From Pholiota molesta (Eukaryota; Basidiomycota; Agaricomycetes; Agaricales; Strophariaceae), in the NCBI GenBank assembly GCA_014925825.1, contig JACGCK010000343.1, forward strand, positions 1 through 36,883: a stretch of 36,883 nt of DNA, given 5' to 3'. The translations under genes were made by a program, and so were the position numbers. The notes beneath the pieces were generated by a model, which saw only the letters and a program-made list of their open reading frames with translations, had not been told where the DNA came from and searched no databases. Numbering within the stretch: position 1 is the first letter of the stretch; the number at the start of each line of letters is the position of its first letter. This document shows positions 21,101 through 35,877 of this stretch, piece by piece.

Positions 21101-21444
21101 CCAGCACCGGCAGGTCCGTACAGCCAGAGGAGAAATTTCTCTCGCGCTTCAGGTGATTTTATCCAGGCCGTGATCTCTGCAAGAACAGCTTTGCGAGTGC
21201 CTTCGTGGCATCGAGGTGGATCGCCCCGTTCGGCGGCATTGTGAAAAGCACCTGTGACGATGTTGTCAAGAAGAAGTTTGAACCCTGTAAATTCTATGCT
21301 TCAGTCCTGCAATTTTTCAGAGGAATGTTAGGATGAAGTACCGTGTCGGTCCGAGGTGTAATTGTTGAAATATGCATTCCCTTTCACAGTTGCGAAATTT
21401 CCACCTTTGATTTCGATATTCGACGCATTTTTGAACATCGACAT
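18131..21444 (-). CDS. NACHT-type STAND NTPase (NLR-like), one frameshift in the assembled sequence
   Basis: Five exons: 21444-21342, 21284-19766, 19682-19312, 19240-18910 and 18841-18131. They join in frame except for one missing base in a C-run at 20644-20648, where the frame shifts from IRWAVNKAP to LTTLTKGMPLDD; without that shift the length would be about 1011 residues. Walker A is GPAGAGKSA (residues 91-99), Walker B is RFVVMDGIDEC (about 190), followed by IASRPEYEI. The short head FKNASNIEIKGGNFATVKGN resembles the Gly/Asn-rich heads of other agaricomycete NACHT proteins. The last exon encodes Ser/Pro/His-rich repeats instead of WD40, ankyrin or TPR units. Fungal NLR-like proteins sense non-self and trigger cell death; this one's ligand and output are unknown. 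The gene may be inactive if the frameshift is real. Confidence 0.8.
18150..18720 (-). repeat. Imperfect tandem repeats in the NACHT gene's last exon
   Basis: Two full units of about 60-65 codons and one shortened unit repeat in frame. Unit starts read SNPGHESESHAQHRPPSI, SNPGHESELHAPHRPASI and SKPGHESELHAPHWPASI. The full units continue through GSLHRT.TSP.VEND, LSP.HTP and PDRR.KRS. The shortened unit lacks the GSLHRT segment. The same periodicity is obvious in the DNA (CCAGGATTCGACA and GGGCATGC recur). Confidence 0.8.
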
Positions 21445-21860
21445 GACCTCTTCTGAGAATGTGGATTAGATGGAGGCAGTAGCACGGCTGGGTGCTAGCA
21501 GGGCACCAGTGTTGTTACTTGTATGAGCGTGGTCAAGGAGCACTGCAACCGCATAGCAGTCAATTCATCCTGCCATCAGGTTCGCCATGAGGCTCTGCCA
21601 GTCTCACCCCCACGCTGGATATAACACAAGTATCAGACTGAAAATAGATAACACGGCATTACGCTTCATGATATCGGTATGTGAGGTCTTGAGATCCCAC
21701 ATAAGCTTTTCCATAATGATGGTGTAAGGTATCGGACGGACCAGCAGCCCGTATGATTATACATACATAAGGCAAACTGGTGGACTGTTCTATGTTCTTT
21801 GAGGTTGACTGCACTTAGACTTGGGGTAAGTAACGTATAAATCTTATAAGCAGGTCACAA
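21445..21860. other. NACHT upstream region
   Basis: This is non-coding sequence between the NACHT start and the 3' end of the DUF4470/MYND relic. No gene was recognised. Confidence 0.4.
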
Positions 21861-23275
21861 ACTCAATATGTCGCACGACGACAAGAATGTAAAATCTCAC
21901 GCAATAGGATTGCAAATATGTTCCAAAACTCCATCATCGCCCCCAAATTGCCCTGGTACCGCCCTTCGAGATATCGTCTTTCAAATGACACTCGTTTTAT
22001 TATAGCACATACTTTCTCGCGGATTTTCCAATGGACCTTCTGACACGGGCGTGAAGATCTGAGGTCTTTGTCTGTATTTGGAAGCGATAGAGCTGGGAGG
22101 ACGTCTAAATTGAGATAATGAATGTTCACAAGTTGATCTGCTTCTCGTCGTGAGCCACTGCAAAAGGATTGAGGGAGAGGTCACGAAAATCGCTGGAATC
22201 GGTTCAAACTGTTGATTCAATCTGGTGGTTTCATGAATAATCGGGACCTTGGATCCGAGCTTGTGTGTGTTTCATCTTGATTGAGAAAGGGTAATTGAAC
22301 CAAAGCGCATCATCACTGAACGTGACGAGAACAGAGGCATTCGTCATTGGCGTTGTCGAGACCTAGATTCCACTTGCAAGAAGGCTTGCCGCGCTGGGGT
22401 CCTCAATATACCTTCGAAAGGCAGACTTGTAACTCTCGCCAGAAGAGTCGAATTTCACTTTTATTCCTCCTGTATCGCCGAACGTCGCAGATCGACTATA
22501 GCCAGGTGTGTTGCGACGAAGTTTGATCTCTTGCGCGTGATTCAGATGATGGCAGACCACTTGGACATGGGTGGTGTCCGTCAAGGACATAGAAAATATG
22601 GACAGGTGCATGCCCAGCTATGCCCAGATGCGCCGTCAAATGACAAGTCGCCAGGGTGCTGTGGATGTGAAGCCCAACGTGTGTTGCTGGCGGGTCGATA
22701 GTCACCAGCGGCTCTCACAGTGATGATAATATTTCCTGCGTAAAGTTTGCGGATTGATTGCATGCCGGATTGGAAGGATGCTCGTAAGGCCTTTCGGGCG
22801 TTCTTGGAAAGATTCTGTGATTCCGCATATAAGGCCCAAGGGCGTCTGATCTCTGCAAGGGAATGGTCGGTGCAGAATCGTAGAAAACCACCATATTTGG
22901 AGTCTTTCCAGGTATTCATGTTGGAAAATGTCTGGATTCCGGCATTGGGCCATGAGGATGTTGTGCGAGGCTTCATCGAGGAAGAAATGATAGAAAATCG
23001 ACCATGTAGCGTCTATTGCGACTCCATCGACGATCATCGTCAGCAAGAGTATTGCGGGCTGGAGAGGGTTCAAACATCAACTTTCATCAATGTGCGGACG
23101 ATCAAGCTAGGACAGTCGCAGCATGTAAAGTCCAAATGTCGATGTTCTGATGGCGAGTGTTAAAATCGTCAAAGGATTGAAGAAGAAATGAAGAGGACGA
23201 ACCAAAAGCTATGTCCACATACACGGTATACAAAATGGAGAGCAGGACGGAGGGTGCAGAGAGAATAGCTAGTGT
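21861..23275 (-). pseudogene. Internally deleted relic of the DUF4470/MYND gene
   Basis: The minus strand matches the gene at 13349-17079 in two pieces. The N-terminal piece (23275 to about 22705) shows ILLLTMIVDGVAIDATWSIF and then YHFFLDEASHNILMAQCRN, followed by frame breaks. Near 22705 the sequence jumps, losing about 1.6 kb of the parent, to the C-terminal piece. That piece carries SMSLTDTTHVQVVCHHLNHA, the TPGYSRSATFGD block, the last intron region and NIHYLNLDVLPALSLP, ending before the MYND finger. The DUF4470 start is degraded as well. Multiple frameshifts rule out a functional protein. Confidence 0.85.
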
Positions 23276-24146
23276 TCGTCTCCAGGCTGCGGTTTTATAA
23301 GGTCACCTCCGGAAGTATGGATTGGCTTTGAGGAATTTCAGTACCGCTGAGGATGCGAATCAGATAGGCGCCTAAGAAGTACCGATTATGGGTCCCAAGC
23401 TCCCTTTGGCACTGGTCATAATTTGGTCTGCTCTTTGTGGTGTTGACCCATGTGAAATGTGAATGGAAAGAGACCAGTTGGGTTACTTCAACGACATGCT
23501 ATGCGGACTGCTCCCAATCTTCCAGTTTCCAGTCTTGATCCAGAACCAAACGCGGAGTTGTAGTGTATCGTCGACCTTCTTGGAAAGGCGTTTAGACGAA
23601 GGTGGCCGGAGGCCTGAGGCCTGAGGTTCAAGTTCTGGAACAAGTTCGAACATCTATCTGGAATTTGAACGAGAATGATTTCGATCCACTGCGACACATG
23701 GCCGATCTGTCCGAATTATACTGAGCGGCGCACTTGAAGTTGCGGGCTTTCTAGAATTCTGAATAAGTACATGAGCATGGGTTCCACGGCGCCGCTTGAG
23801 ACCGCAATGGTGGCGAGGTTCATCAGATGTTGTTCACGGAAACATGTTCTAGTTGGCCGTGAAGACGATAAAGTTGCAATAAGACCAATCGGGGAAGTCT
23901 ATGGACACGACCATAGCGTGAAGGTGAGTTCGAAGGTTACGGGAGACTCGGAGTCGGAGAGGAAATTTTGGGTGGCATATCACGTGATAGGTAAATACGA
24001 TGACAAGATTGGCCTGGAGAGCTGGAATTCTTTCCGACTGACGCATTCCATCTGACAGCGTCCTCTGCTACCTCCTCCTCATTACCTCTCCATCCCTACT
24101 TTCAACGACCACATACCAGAAAGCATCGCTATCATATCAGTCCAAT
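23276..24146. other. Intergenic upstream of poly(A) polymerase
   Basis: About 870 bases. An open stretch at 23771-24055 (94 codons, starting MSMGSTAPLETAMVARFIRC) has no recognisable character and is not called as a gene. The PAP promoter must lie just before 24147, where the sequence is CT/AC-rich (CTCCTCCTCATTACCTCTCC). Confidence 0.45.
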
Positions 24147-26985
<2,839 letters not shown>

Positions 26986-27753
26986 AGGATGCGATGCTCT
27001 TCTCTCTTTTCTGTGCGGATCTGGAGCGCGTCGTCGTCGTCGTCGGCTTATGGACCCCTTAGAAATCGCGAAGGAGCAAAAACAGCAACAACAAAAAAAC
27101 GAAAACAAAATTTTGTCCAGCACCCTTTCATGTCCTCTCTTGCGATGGTACTTGGTTTATTTATCTGTTCATTTTAACAGGGACCTCTTGCTTCCGCCTT
27201 CACCAGCCTGCCTATGGGAGTGGATCGGAGTGAACACGGGTGCCTGCGCTTTTCCTTGAGTGTGGACGGGGATGGTATCTTCTGTATCTCCGCGTCCCGC
27301 TCGGTCCCTCATTGCCTGCCACCCTGCGCTGCTCGCTCTTCGCTCGTTCGTTCTTTCTTCTTCCTGATCTCGCCTGTGGGCTTCTTTATTATCCTACCAT
27401 ACAATACAACATACGAACCATAGTATTTGCTCCTTGTATTTTTTTTTGTTCTCGTATATACCGAGACCATAAACTGTATATTATCAGAGTATATTATAAC
27501 CGTTTTGCTCTTGAAATTGCCGTGCTGGATTTGAAGATAGAATGTGATTTGCGATTTAGTAGGTAGTAGCAACATTTTGCATCAGTAGATTCAGTACTCA
27601 CCAAATAGTCACCTGTTTTATGTCTGCCGTGGGATTTGGCCAGGGCTGCTGCCTGCCAGGCGCCAAGGCCATAAACCTTGACACTAACCTCCCTCTCCGA
27701 ATGCCCTATATTTGAAGCGTCTATTATACTTAAAATCGCGTACTGACCCAAGG
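26986..27753. other. Intergenic, PAP 3' flank
   Basis: This includes the presumed PAP 3' untranslated region and the upstream region of the HET gene. A (TCG)5 microsatellite starts near 27031, and there is an A-rich stretch near 27080. No gene was recognised. Confidence 0.45.
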
Positions 27754-29714
27754 ATGGCACCTGTATGTGACAGATAATCGATCTCGATCAACACAATAAG
27801 GACTATGCCTAATTAATGATATTTCGCAGAGCAAGCACTCGTACACTTACCGAAGGTTCAGACACTCGAAAGTTACATTGGCACGATTGGCTCCAGAGCT
27901 TAACAGGATTCTGAACTGTGCGTATTCTTTTAGCTCAAGAGAAGTAAAATATTGAAGGCTGTTTTGGATTTCAACTGACTCCGTTCATAGCCACTGCCTC
28001 ATCTGAAGCTGTTTCTACACATGTCGGAGAGGACACCGTACCGATTCCTCAGCAACTTGTTATGGCACTTCGAAGGCATGTTTTCAATAACATGCCTCTT
28101 CGCATGATCCAACTTCCCGAGATGAAACTTATCGAACGAGACGAGGTTGTCAGTCATATCGCGACTCAAATGGCTGCCATTGACGAAAAGATGCTGTCCG
28201 AAATGAGGAAGATGATCGATGTCCTTGGGAGCCAACCGTCCTAGCCTTGGCACGACAAGAAACATTGCAGGAGGAAGACGCCAGAGAACATCCATGGGAG
28301 ACAATCTTCCAGTTCCTCTTTCTAAAGTTTGCACGTTTTGCCGTCCTTTCGCATACTTGGCAGGACAATGAAATCATATACAAAGATATTCTTCAGGAAG
28401 CCCGAACATATCAAGATAGACCAGGATACCAGAAAGTTAAGAAATTCTGCCACGTTGCATACAAAGATCACAATATTTCCCTTGCGTGGATCGACACGCT
28501 CTGCATCAACAAGGAGAGTAGTGCCGAACTCGACGAATCCATCCAATCCATGTACAAATGGTACCGAAACTCATCCGTATGTATCACTCATCTTCGCAAC
28601 ACCACCTCTTTCGAAAATATGCGTTCGGATAACTGGTTTAAACGCGGTTGGACTTTACAAGAACTTCTGGCTCCCAAGAGCATGCAGTTTTATCACGGCG
28701 ATTCTTGGACGCGTTTGACACCCATTGCTGATGGCAATGATAAGGCCAATCCCGAAATCCAGAAGATTATTTCCGATGCAACTAAGATACAGGCACTCGA
28801 CCTTGTATCTTTTGACCCTCTAACTGGCAGTGATATTGCAACTCGCATGTCTGGGCAGCATCCCGAATCACAACACGAGGAGAGGACCGGGCGTATTCAC
28901 TAATGGGAATTTCGGCGTCAATTTCTCTATCAGTTATGGCGAAGGAGAAGAACGTGCATTTTTCCGACTTATAGAGGCGATCATTAGCTCAAGGCATACT
29001 TCACACGTTATCCAGGTTCTGAACTGGGCAGGAACAGCAGTTTCCGATACAATTCACACTTCGCGCCTTATCCCATCTCGTCCAGAATGCTATCTTGCAT
29101 CGGAATCTCAGCCCGAAGGTATAAACTTGACCATAAGGCCATCATTATATTTCCCTACCCTCTTGGAGCCCATGCTTCTCACTCATCTTGGCCTACGGGT
29201 TAGATTATTGCTCGTCCTTGTAACATCAGTCTCTCTACAATATGATCCCGCTCAAAAATTGGGGCCCTTCGATCTCACCATGAGAGTGGAATTCCTTCCT
29301 TCTACATTCCAGACTATAGTGGTCCTCCTCGAGAAACGATTTGCGGAAATCCCATACAAAATTGCCGATATCATTGATACTCAGGTGCCAATTCATATGA
29401 GCAGCAGTATTTTCGTCGGTATATACACATTCGAGGAGGACGATTTCGCTGATTGTGTCCACATTCCACATTCTTCATCAGCTATTATTCTTGGAATTCC
29501 AACGCTGTCCAAGGGTTTCAATATAAACACCCTATCGTCGAAACATTTTGGGCCCACTTCCAAAATTGATACGCGCAAATCAGTTCGGATTGATCGCAGC
29601 GTCTTCGACAATTCCGCAGGTATACCAGGCTCAAATGAGCCAAAATCCGATTTTATCTTGAAAAGGAACACTCTACAGACCAAAAATATGAAGTTGCTCG
29701 ATGTGTACCTCTGA
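27754..29714 (+). pseudogene. HET (heterokaryon incompatibility) domain gene with three frameshifts
   Basis: The HET signature is clear: FARFAVLSHTWQDNE, AWIDTLCINKESSAELDESI, MYKWYRNSSVCITHL and WFKRGWTLQELLAPKSM. A further family block, NFSISYGEGEERAFFRLIEA, and NWAGTAVS follow. Reading needs three single-base shifts, near 28222-28232, 28850-28853 (TCTGGG where TCTTGGG would fit) and 28909-28912 (ATTTC where ATTTTC would fit). The likely first exons are 27754-27762 (very short, uncertain), 27830-27917 and 27991 onward, with MRHVFNN-like MALRRHVFNNMPLRMIQL. HET proteins trigger incompatibility cell death in fungi. The C-terminal part (to 29714) has no recognised domain. It is either a pseudogene or carries assembly errors. 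Confidence 0.75.
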
Positions 29715-29991
29715 TTCGGCTCTAATTGATACTTCCAATCGGACACTTTAAATTTTATCTCACTTTTATTGTATGTTCACAGTTTCCCGTTGGATTAAAG
29801 ATATGTAACATGTGTCTCCTATTTTCTTCTACATCATTTCCAGGTGTATCACAGCAATACGAAGATATATTTTGAGTTACGCGTCAGTATAAGTGTAATT
29901 TTTAGGACAGCGTAATGTGATAAACTATCATGAATGTAAGTAACAACAGCATGGATTACATAGATATCCTTTTAAATAGCCTCCAGATTTT

Positions 29992-32318
29992 TCAGTTGCG
30001 AGTTTGTGTAATTGGAATAATAATTTCAGACCAGGGAACTTTTGCAATTGGTATATATGGTTTCATCGCTGGAGTCTCTGCGAAAGGTGATGGTTGTAGC
30101 AGGATATCAAGACTGATTGTTTGAGTGGATAAGTAAATCTTGAGGAATCCAACGTCAATGTCGTGCCCATCCCCAATCTCAAAGCAGACAGGCGAGTGTC
30201 CTTCCGGACCATAGCCAATATTCAATTCGCCTAATTGTCGGGGAAGATCGAAATTTCTGTATGGCTCAACGAAAGGAACTGAACAGCGCAATAAATGAAT
30301 CAGTTCAAGTTACTCGTGAAGGCGAGGAGGCTCACATATGCTGAAATCACTGTTAGTAAAGTGGAATAGATTTACGCATAAATCCTGATCTGACTTGTTG
30401 ACAAGCTTGATTCCGTAAGGCACGGGATAACCACTCTCATCTGCAATGACCAAGTCCATCGTGCCACTAACATACAAGTTTGGACCCACAGGCTCCAGTT
30501 TTTCATTCTGGAATCCACTGACTGCATCGATTACGGATATCTCTTGAAGTTTATAGAATTCCACCTCGATATTGCTGTGACTCGGAAGTATTTTTGAATG
30601 TCCCTTGCCTAATTCTTTGGGCAGACTGAGTTCTCGGTAGAAGTGGGCAATTCTGGAGAGAAGCCAGGGTAGGGCGTTGAGATCCTCTATGATGTGGTTG
30701 AATTTATGATGAGTAGCCGTCAGTATCATCATGCTGAGTTCCTTCTTATCCGTTAATTTGATTACGATGTGGGGGTCCTGGAATTCGTCGACCACACGGA
30801 TATTATCCAAGTTATACATCGTGCTGGAGGTTTTTTGGATATCGTAATAGGTGGTTAGAAGGTCGTCGTTATGAGGGATATGAATACGAAGATAGTTTGT
30901 CTCCCAAAGCTCTTTTTCTTCAATAGCAATCATAGATTGACCATAGCCGAAGTCAGGAGAGCCATCTGGGACTTTTGCTACGAGAGAAAAGGGGGACAAT
31001 TTGTCGACATGGAGTATGCCGAGCTGGTGGGTACGATTGGAGTCGGTCTCAAGATAGACAGCAAATTTGGAATCGAGCGTAATATTGTGTATAGTACCAC
31101 CATGGATGAGATACTGGAGTCTTTCATCATTTGCATTTTTGACATACCCAAAACTAATAGGAAAGGCTTCGCGGTGGGTGACGACCTTGCCGTTGAATAG
31201 GATCCTGTCCAGGTGAATTCCTTCCAGTTGAGGATCCTGGCTGTAAAACAGACCGATCAATGAACATGGACGTGATGTTGAATATAGCAGAATACAATTA
31301 CTTCGGAGTATATTCCAAGTTTGGATGTCTGAGAATATCGGAATAACGCAGTCTATCTGGCGGTACCTGCTGCAGTAGTTTTAGCAGGGAAGCAGTGAAG
31401 AGGCCATGTCCAAGTTTATTATCTTCTCTGGCCTGCTGATCCAAGCCACACGCCGCAAGAAGAATGTGCGAGCTCATGGAGCCCAAATCACTGAACTCGG
31501 AAGTGGTGCTCGAGCGCAGAAAAGGCTCTCCGAGTGAAATCTCATGATCAAGGGTCTCGTCGTAGTCGAGCGAGGGGGCCATTAACGAGCGAGCAAGGGT
31601 ACCAGGTCCACTCTCTGATACCCTGGACCTCGTCCCTGGAAAAGAATGAGAACAGTCGAAAATGACAGTCTGACATGATTCAATTCAAAGAAATATTGTT
31701 GCTACACATTGGATGACTCACGATATTATTGCCCTTCTGTTTGGCAACCCTCGCCAGCAGAGCGCTGAACACAATGTCGGGGATAGGTGGAACTAACCAT
31801 GCTCTCGCAGAATTATCCGCCTCGCAATCGTATGGAACAATCGCCTGCATCCTGGGCCAAGCAGATTCCCAACTGTAAGAACTTGTAGGGGGATCCATCT
31901 CGGTACCATGTCCAGCATAATATATGACGATAGCGTCGTCTATTTGAATGCGCTTGTCCTCCCTCAAATTCATGAGAGCGTTAATGATCGCGGACCGCGT
32001 GGCTTTCTCATTGGTGAGGATGGTAATCTGGTTGCTTGGGATGCCAAGGCTACGCAAATACTCATTGAACGCGAGTGCGTCCGCTACTGAACAACGAAGC
32101 GACGGGAAGGTATTGGGAAATGACCCTCCATACGTGTCTATGCCAATCAGAACGGCGAAAAGCCTGGTGTTACTGAAATACAAGAGTTGTAGTCAACTCG
32201 GGCCAAGAGAGTAGAATAGCTAATAGGAACGGTCAACTCACCGAAACCCAGGGAGGGCGCTTGAGGAAGAGACGTTGTCTGCGGAATTTTTTGACCTAGA
32301 AATCTTGGACATTGGCAT
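29992..32318 (-). CDS. Caspase-like (peptidase C14) cysteine protease with long C-terminal region
   Basis: Five exons (32318-32242, 32172-31722, 31669-31302, 31240-30336 and 30278-29992) join in frame to give 695 residues. After a Ser/Lys-rich head comes the p20-like domain: RLFAVLIGIDTYGG, then the catalytic His in IVIYYAGHGTEM (H114) and the catalytic Cys in TVIFDCSHS (C182). The small-subunit-like part includes SSHILLAACGLDQQA and HGLFTASLLKLL. From about residue 315 (LDRILFNGKVV) a 380-residue region of unknown fold follows, ending DVGFLKIYLSTQTISLD then ILLQPSP. The same arrangement is found in many agaricomycete caspase-like proteins. Fungal relatives are linked to stress and cell-death signalling. 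The gene converges on the HET gene with 277 bases between their stops. Starting at the second ATG (32312) would remove only two residues. Confidence 0.9.
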
Positions 32319-32847
32319 ATAGTTAATCAAAGAATTGGAAGGTTCTGTGCAAAACATGCACGCTTCGCCTCTACTTATACAAACAACCGTTTTGGGTAAT
32401 CGCAAGGTAATCGTCCAGGTGCAACTTGATCTTAACGTTCTACATGGTAGGTTGAAAAAAATACTACAAGGGAAGATGGGTATAGACCAATGTTCTAGTA
32501 AATCTCATGGAAAAATACTGCCAGAAGCGTGCAAAGAGAAGAAATTATACCAATTATAAGTATGACCCAAAATTGACCCAAAATGTGAGGTATTCTATGA
32601 TACAAATGAACTATGAAATCCGAAGGTAGATAGGGTGGCAACATGATGAATAGTGGTATACGAGTTAGTGGTGGGTAGAACTCTAGTTAATCCAATTTTA
32701 GGATAGTGAAGGAATGTGAGATGCTGATTGCTGAGGATAGACACGCATAGCGAACAGGACAACACAAAGGGCAGGGGAACGTCTATCGGTTCAGAGGCAT
32801 GAGGATGAGGGTCGCGCTCGACAGGGAGAAAAAGAATGGACACGACA
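32319..32847. other. Intergenic, caspase upstream and beta-helix 3' flank
   Basis: About 530 AT-rich bases without a recognised gene. A minus-strand open frame runs out of the beta-helix gene to 32595, but this appears to be the wrong frame after the membrane segment. Confidence 0.4.
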
Positions 32848-34583
32848 TTAAATCGTATGCTGCATCTTCTGGCTTGCCTTGTACAACGCGCTCGCCTCCC
32901 GCTTCGAGAGGTACCACCGCCGAAGAACCACGCGCCGACTGCACACGCCGCGATACCGAACACCACGCCCACGCCCACGCCCGCCGCATTCCGCCCCGCG
33001 CCGCCCGTCGCCAGCTCGCCCGCCCCGCCCGCCCCACCCGCACCCGCACCCGCGCCCGCCGTCACATTCGACGGCGTCAGCCCGTACGGCCAGAAGTCGC
33101 CCCCGTTCGGCGGCAGCACGCACGTCAGCGACTCGCCGTCGCTCATCGGCTGGAACTCCGCCTGCAGCGCGAGCGCGCTTGTCGTGCCGGGCTCGACGAG
33201 GAAGGGCCCGGGGTGGGCACGGTGTCCGTCGTGGAGCAGTTCGGGCCCTGCCCGCCGATGAAGGAGGTGTTGCCGGTGAGGCGGTTGCCCTGCACGGTGA
33301 AGTTGGCCGCGGAGGTGATGGCGATGCCGTAGCTGAAGCCGCCGGTGAGCTGGTTGTTGAGGACGGTGCCGCCTTGGTTGGTGTCGTTCCCGTATTTGGT
33401 GCCGAACCAGGTCCGGGGCCAATGGCTATACCAATTCTAATAGGCAATTAGAAAGGGTTATTGAATGCGTATTCGTAGCTTACTTGATGAGAGCGTTTTC
33501 AAAGTTGGTTCCTTTCGTGTCGGTGCTGTTTCCCTCGTCCGTGGCAAAACCACCCATGATAAAATTATCATGCACGACGTGCCAGTGTAGTTGCCATTCC
33601 AAGGATTGTAGTCAACCAGGTTGATTCCGCCTAACAGAGTTTGCTAAATAAAAAATGAGTTTCATGGAAACATCACTTGTAAGCCGAAAAAAATAAGGCT
33701 TACATTCGTAATCCAAATTGTGTTATTATACACCTGCGTCCCAGGCGACCCAAACAACACAATACCGCCATCCGTAGGGCCCTCAACCATATTATTCCTG
33801 ACCGTCGCATTCCGACAGCTCACGCTGATCCCGTCCGCCCACTCCTGGAACGCATCCGAGCCGCAGGGTCCGATATCGTTGTTCTGGATGACGATGCCGT
33901 CGCACGTCAACGGGCCCTCCGCGACGTGCAGACACGTCCAGCCGCGCGGGTCGTAGGAATGCACATACTCGACGAGCTGGTTCTGATTCGCGCCGCCCAT
34001 CTCGATGTTGCCGCCGCCGTTGGTCGGTGGCGCGCCCTGACGTGTGCCGTCGATCTATTTCATTCGGAAAACGTCAGAATTAATCCGAAAGAAAAAGACA
34101 ATAACAAAAAATAAAATAAAAATGCAAGCATACCTGAATATTGCGCAACTTCACTCCAGAGCACGTCGCGCACGTTCCATCCACAGCCGTCGTATGGCCC
34201 TGCCCGTTCTGCACCGGGCCAGACACGGCCAGGACCGCCCTCGCGTCCGTCGTCGGATAGCCTTGCGTGCTGATCTCCTGGTTCGGGTGCGCGAAGAGGA
34301 TGGGCGCTTGGATGAGGTAGACGGCGTTGGGGCACAGCTGGAGCACGTAGCCGTCGCCCCCGTTTTGCAGCAGTGCGTTCAGACGATCCGTGACAGTGTT
34401 GGCGGGGTCGGGTGGCTCGCAGGTGCTTGAATCTCGTGGAACGAGCTCGTTTTCGCGTTCGTGTTGTACGTGGCTAGCAGAAGCGCGCAAAGTTAGCCTT
34501 GAAGGGTACGATAGATTTCTCGGGGATGCGTACCGTTTGGCCATCGCATTGTGCTCGCCTCTCTGGTGCAGAAAGTGTTCCAT
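32848..34583 (-). pseudogene. Membrane-anchored right-handed parallel beta-helix protein, frameshifted
   Basis: Exons 34583-34534, 34473-34134 and 34054-33704 join in frame, then two more (from about 33631, and from 33447 to the stop at 32848) need single-base shifts. The protein shows DPANTVTDRLNALL, GDGYVLQLCPNAVYLIQAPI and beta-helix-like Asn/Gly repeats (GIVIQNNDIGPCGSDAF, NATVRNNMVEGPTDGGIVLF, TQVYNNTIWITN and then, after the breaks, TVLNNQLTGG and FTVQGNRLTGN). A Gly/Ala-rich linker and one membrane helix (VVFGIAACAVGAWFF) precede a short basic tail (RRWYLSKRE). Shifts lie near 33577, 33415, 33210 and 32922, each fitting loss of one base in a run. No signal peptide is visible at the proposed start, so the true 5' end may differ. 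It is probably a cell-surface protein; its substrate is unknown. Confidence 0.65.
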
Positions 34584-35877
34584 GGTGTAGGAGGTGTAGT
34601 CGTCGATAAGGAATAGCTTGAAAGCAGAAATTAAGGAGATAACGCGTCTATATCTAAGTGAAAAGAATGTGGTGGGATAGTGTGGCCCTCGGACGTCGTT
34701 AGTCCCTCGTCCCGCAGCACTGGGTATCCTAAAAGATAAGCAATACATTAAGTACTTCTGTACTAACGCGACACAATTTGTAAAGACTATTCACCTCAAT
34801 TATACTCTGACCAGGATGGCTGTCTACTTGGTGTGAAAGCAGCTTGTGAAGTGCTAGGCCAACTCTCGGACCGTGGAGAAGAAGCAAAACATTACCAAAT
34901 AAGGAAGTGATGGTACCGTTCCGGGCCGCGTCAACGTCATTTAACGGGCCTGCTACGCCGAAATGTACGCGCCCAAGTCAACTGTGCCACAGTCACTGCA
35001 AGTTTGAAAACGAACATCTGTGCCAGCGGGCGGGAATATCACTATGGAGAGAAATTCTCTCAATAGCACCTTCTTTCTTGGAGCCAAAGGACGACGCGTC
35101 ATAATAGTCACCTTTCCAGGCAATTCTCAAGAGTCAAGATCTTAACCCTGGTCCCTTCCTATTCCAGACTTTCCAGCTCCAGGAGATAAGCAAGTGGGCT
35201 TAATGATCAACAGACGATCTTGGGATGGATATTCAGGTTATTGAGGTGATCAGGGTCCGTCTATTTCCCATAGTACTGATAATGGATTCATACTACTTTC
35301 ATTCATTGAAACTGTTGCTTGAATTGACGGCGTTCCTACAAGCGCAGAGATGTAACATGAAGACATCTTTCGAAGGGACCATAATTGACGGGAGACGGGT
35401 ATCCTAGGTATTACCTATGGTGTGTACACAGCTTAAAGCAATAAGGGGCAGGGGAATCGTGTTTGAGATAATCATTAGACCCAGTACAAGGGAAAGGCGA
35501 AGAACACAAAGTTCTGAAAAATAGATCGCAGATAAGTATGGCGCGAGGAAGAAGAAGAAGATTCAACCCAATAATTTGTAACGACATGGTTATAAAGCCA
35601 GTTTGGCATCCAAATCTTGGAATAATGAGATGGGCAACCAGCAAAGGAGAGATTTCATAGGCCATAGATAAAACATGAAACACGCTGCAGGTCCTATTTC
35701 TGTCTTTCCGTCAGGAGACTGCGCAACCATAGAAGACGAACGCCCGAAGATGTCTTGTCGAGTCGAAGAATTCCCCTGTCGATGACGGACATACGGAAGC
35801 ATCAAATAATATTGCACGGCGGAGTTTACCAGATCGAAGACGGAGTGGCATCCTTGTGGCATCCCGTCTCAGAGCAT
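34584..35877. other. Intergenic about 1.3 kb
   Basis: This lies between the beta-helix gene start and the Ist3/RBMX2 stop. Short open stretches on both strands (for example 35411-35862 on the minus strand) have no recognisable protein character or consistent codon pattern. No RNA gene was recognised. Confidence 0.4.

Noticed and set aside
23771..24055. 94-codon plus-strand frame just before the PAP gene
   Set aside because: It has no recognisable features. Its position would fit PAP promoter or leader sequence.
32595..33422. 275-codon minus-strand frame starting MAPDLVRHQ
   Set aside because: Its first third is the wrong frame of the beta-helix gene. Only the middle (GPFLVEPG to the membrane helix) matches the expected protein, and the end runs past the likely stop at 32848.
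32799..33451. Long plus-strand frames rich in Arg, Pro and Ala
   Set aside because: They are GC-rich shadows opposite the Gly/Ala stalk of the beta-helix gene.
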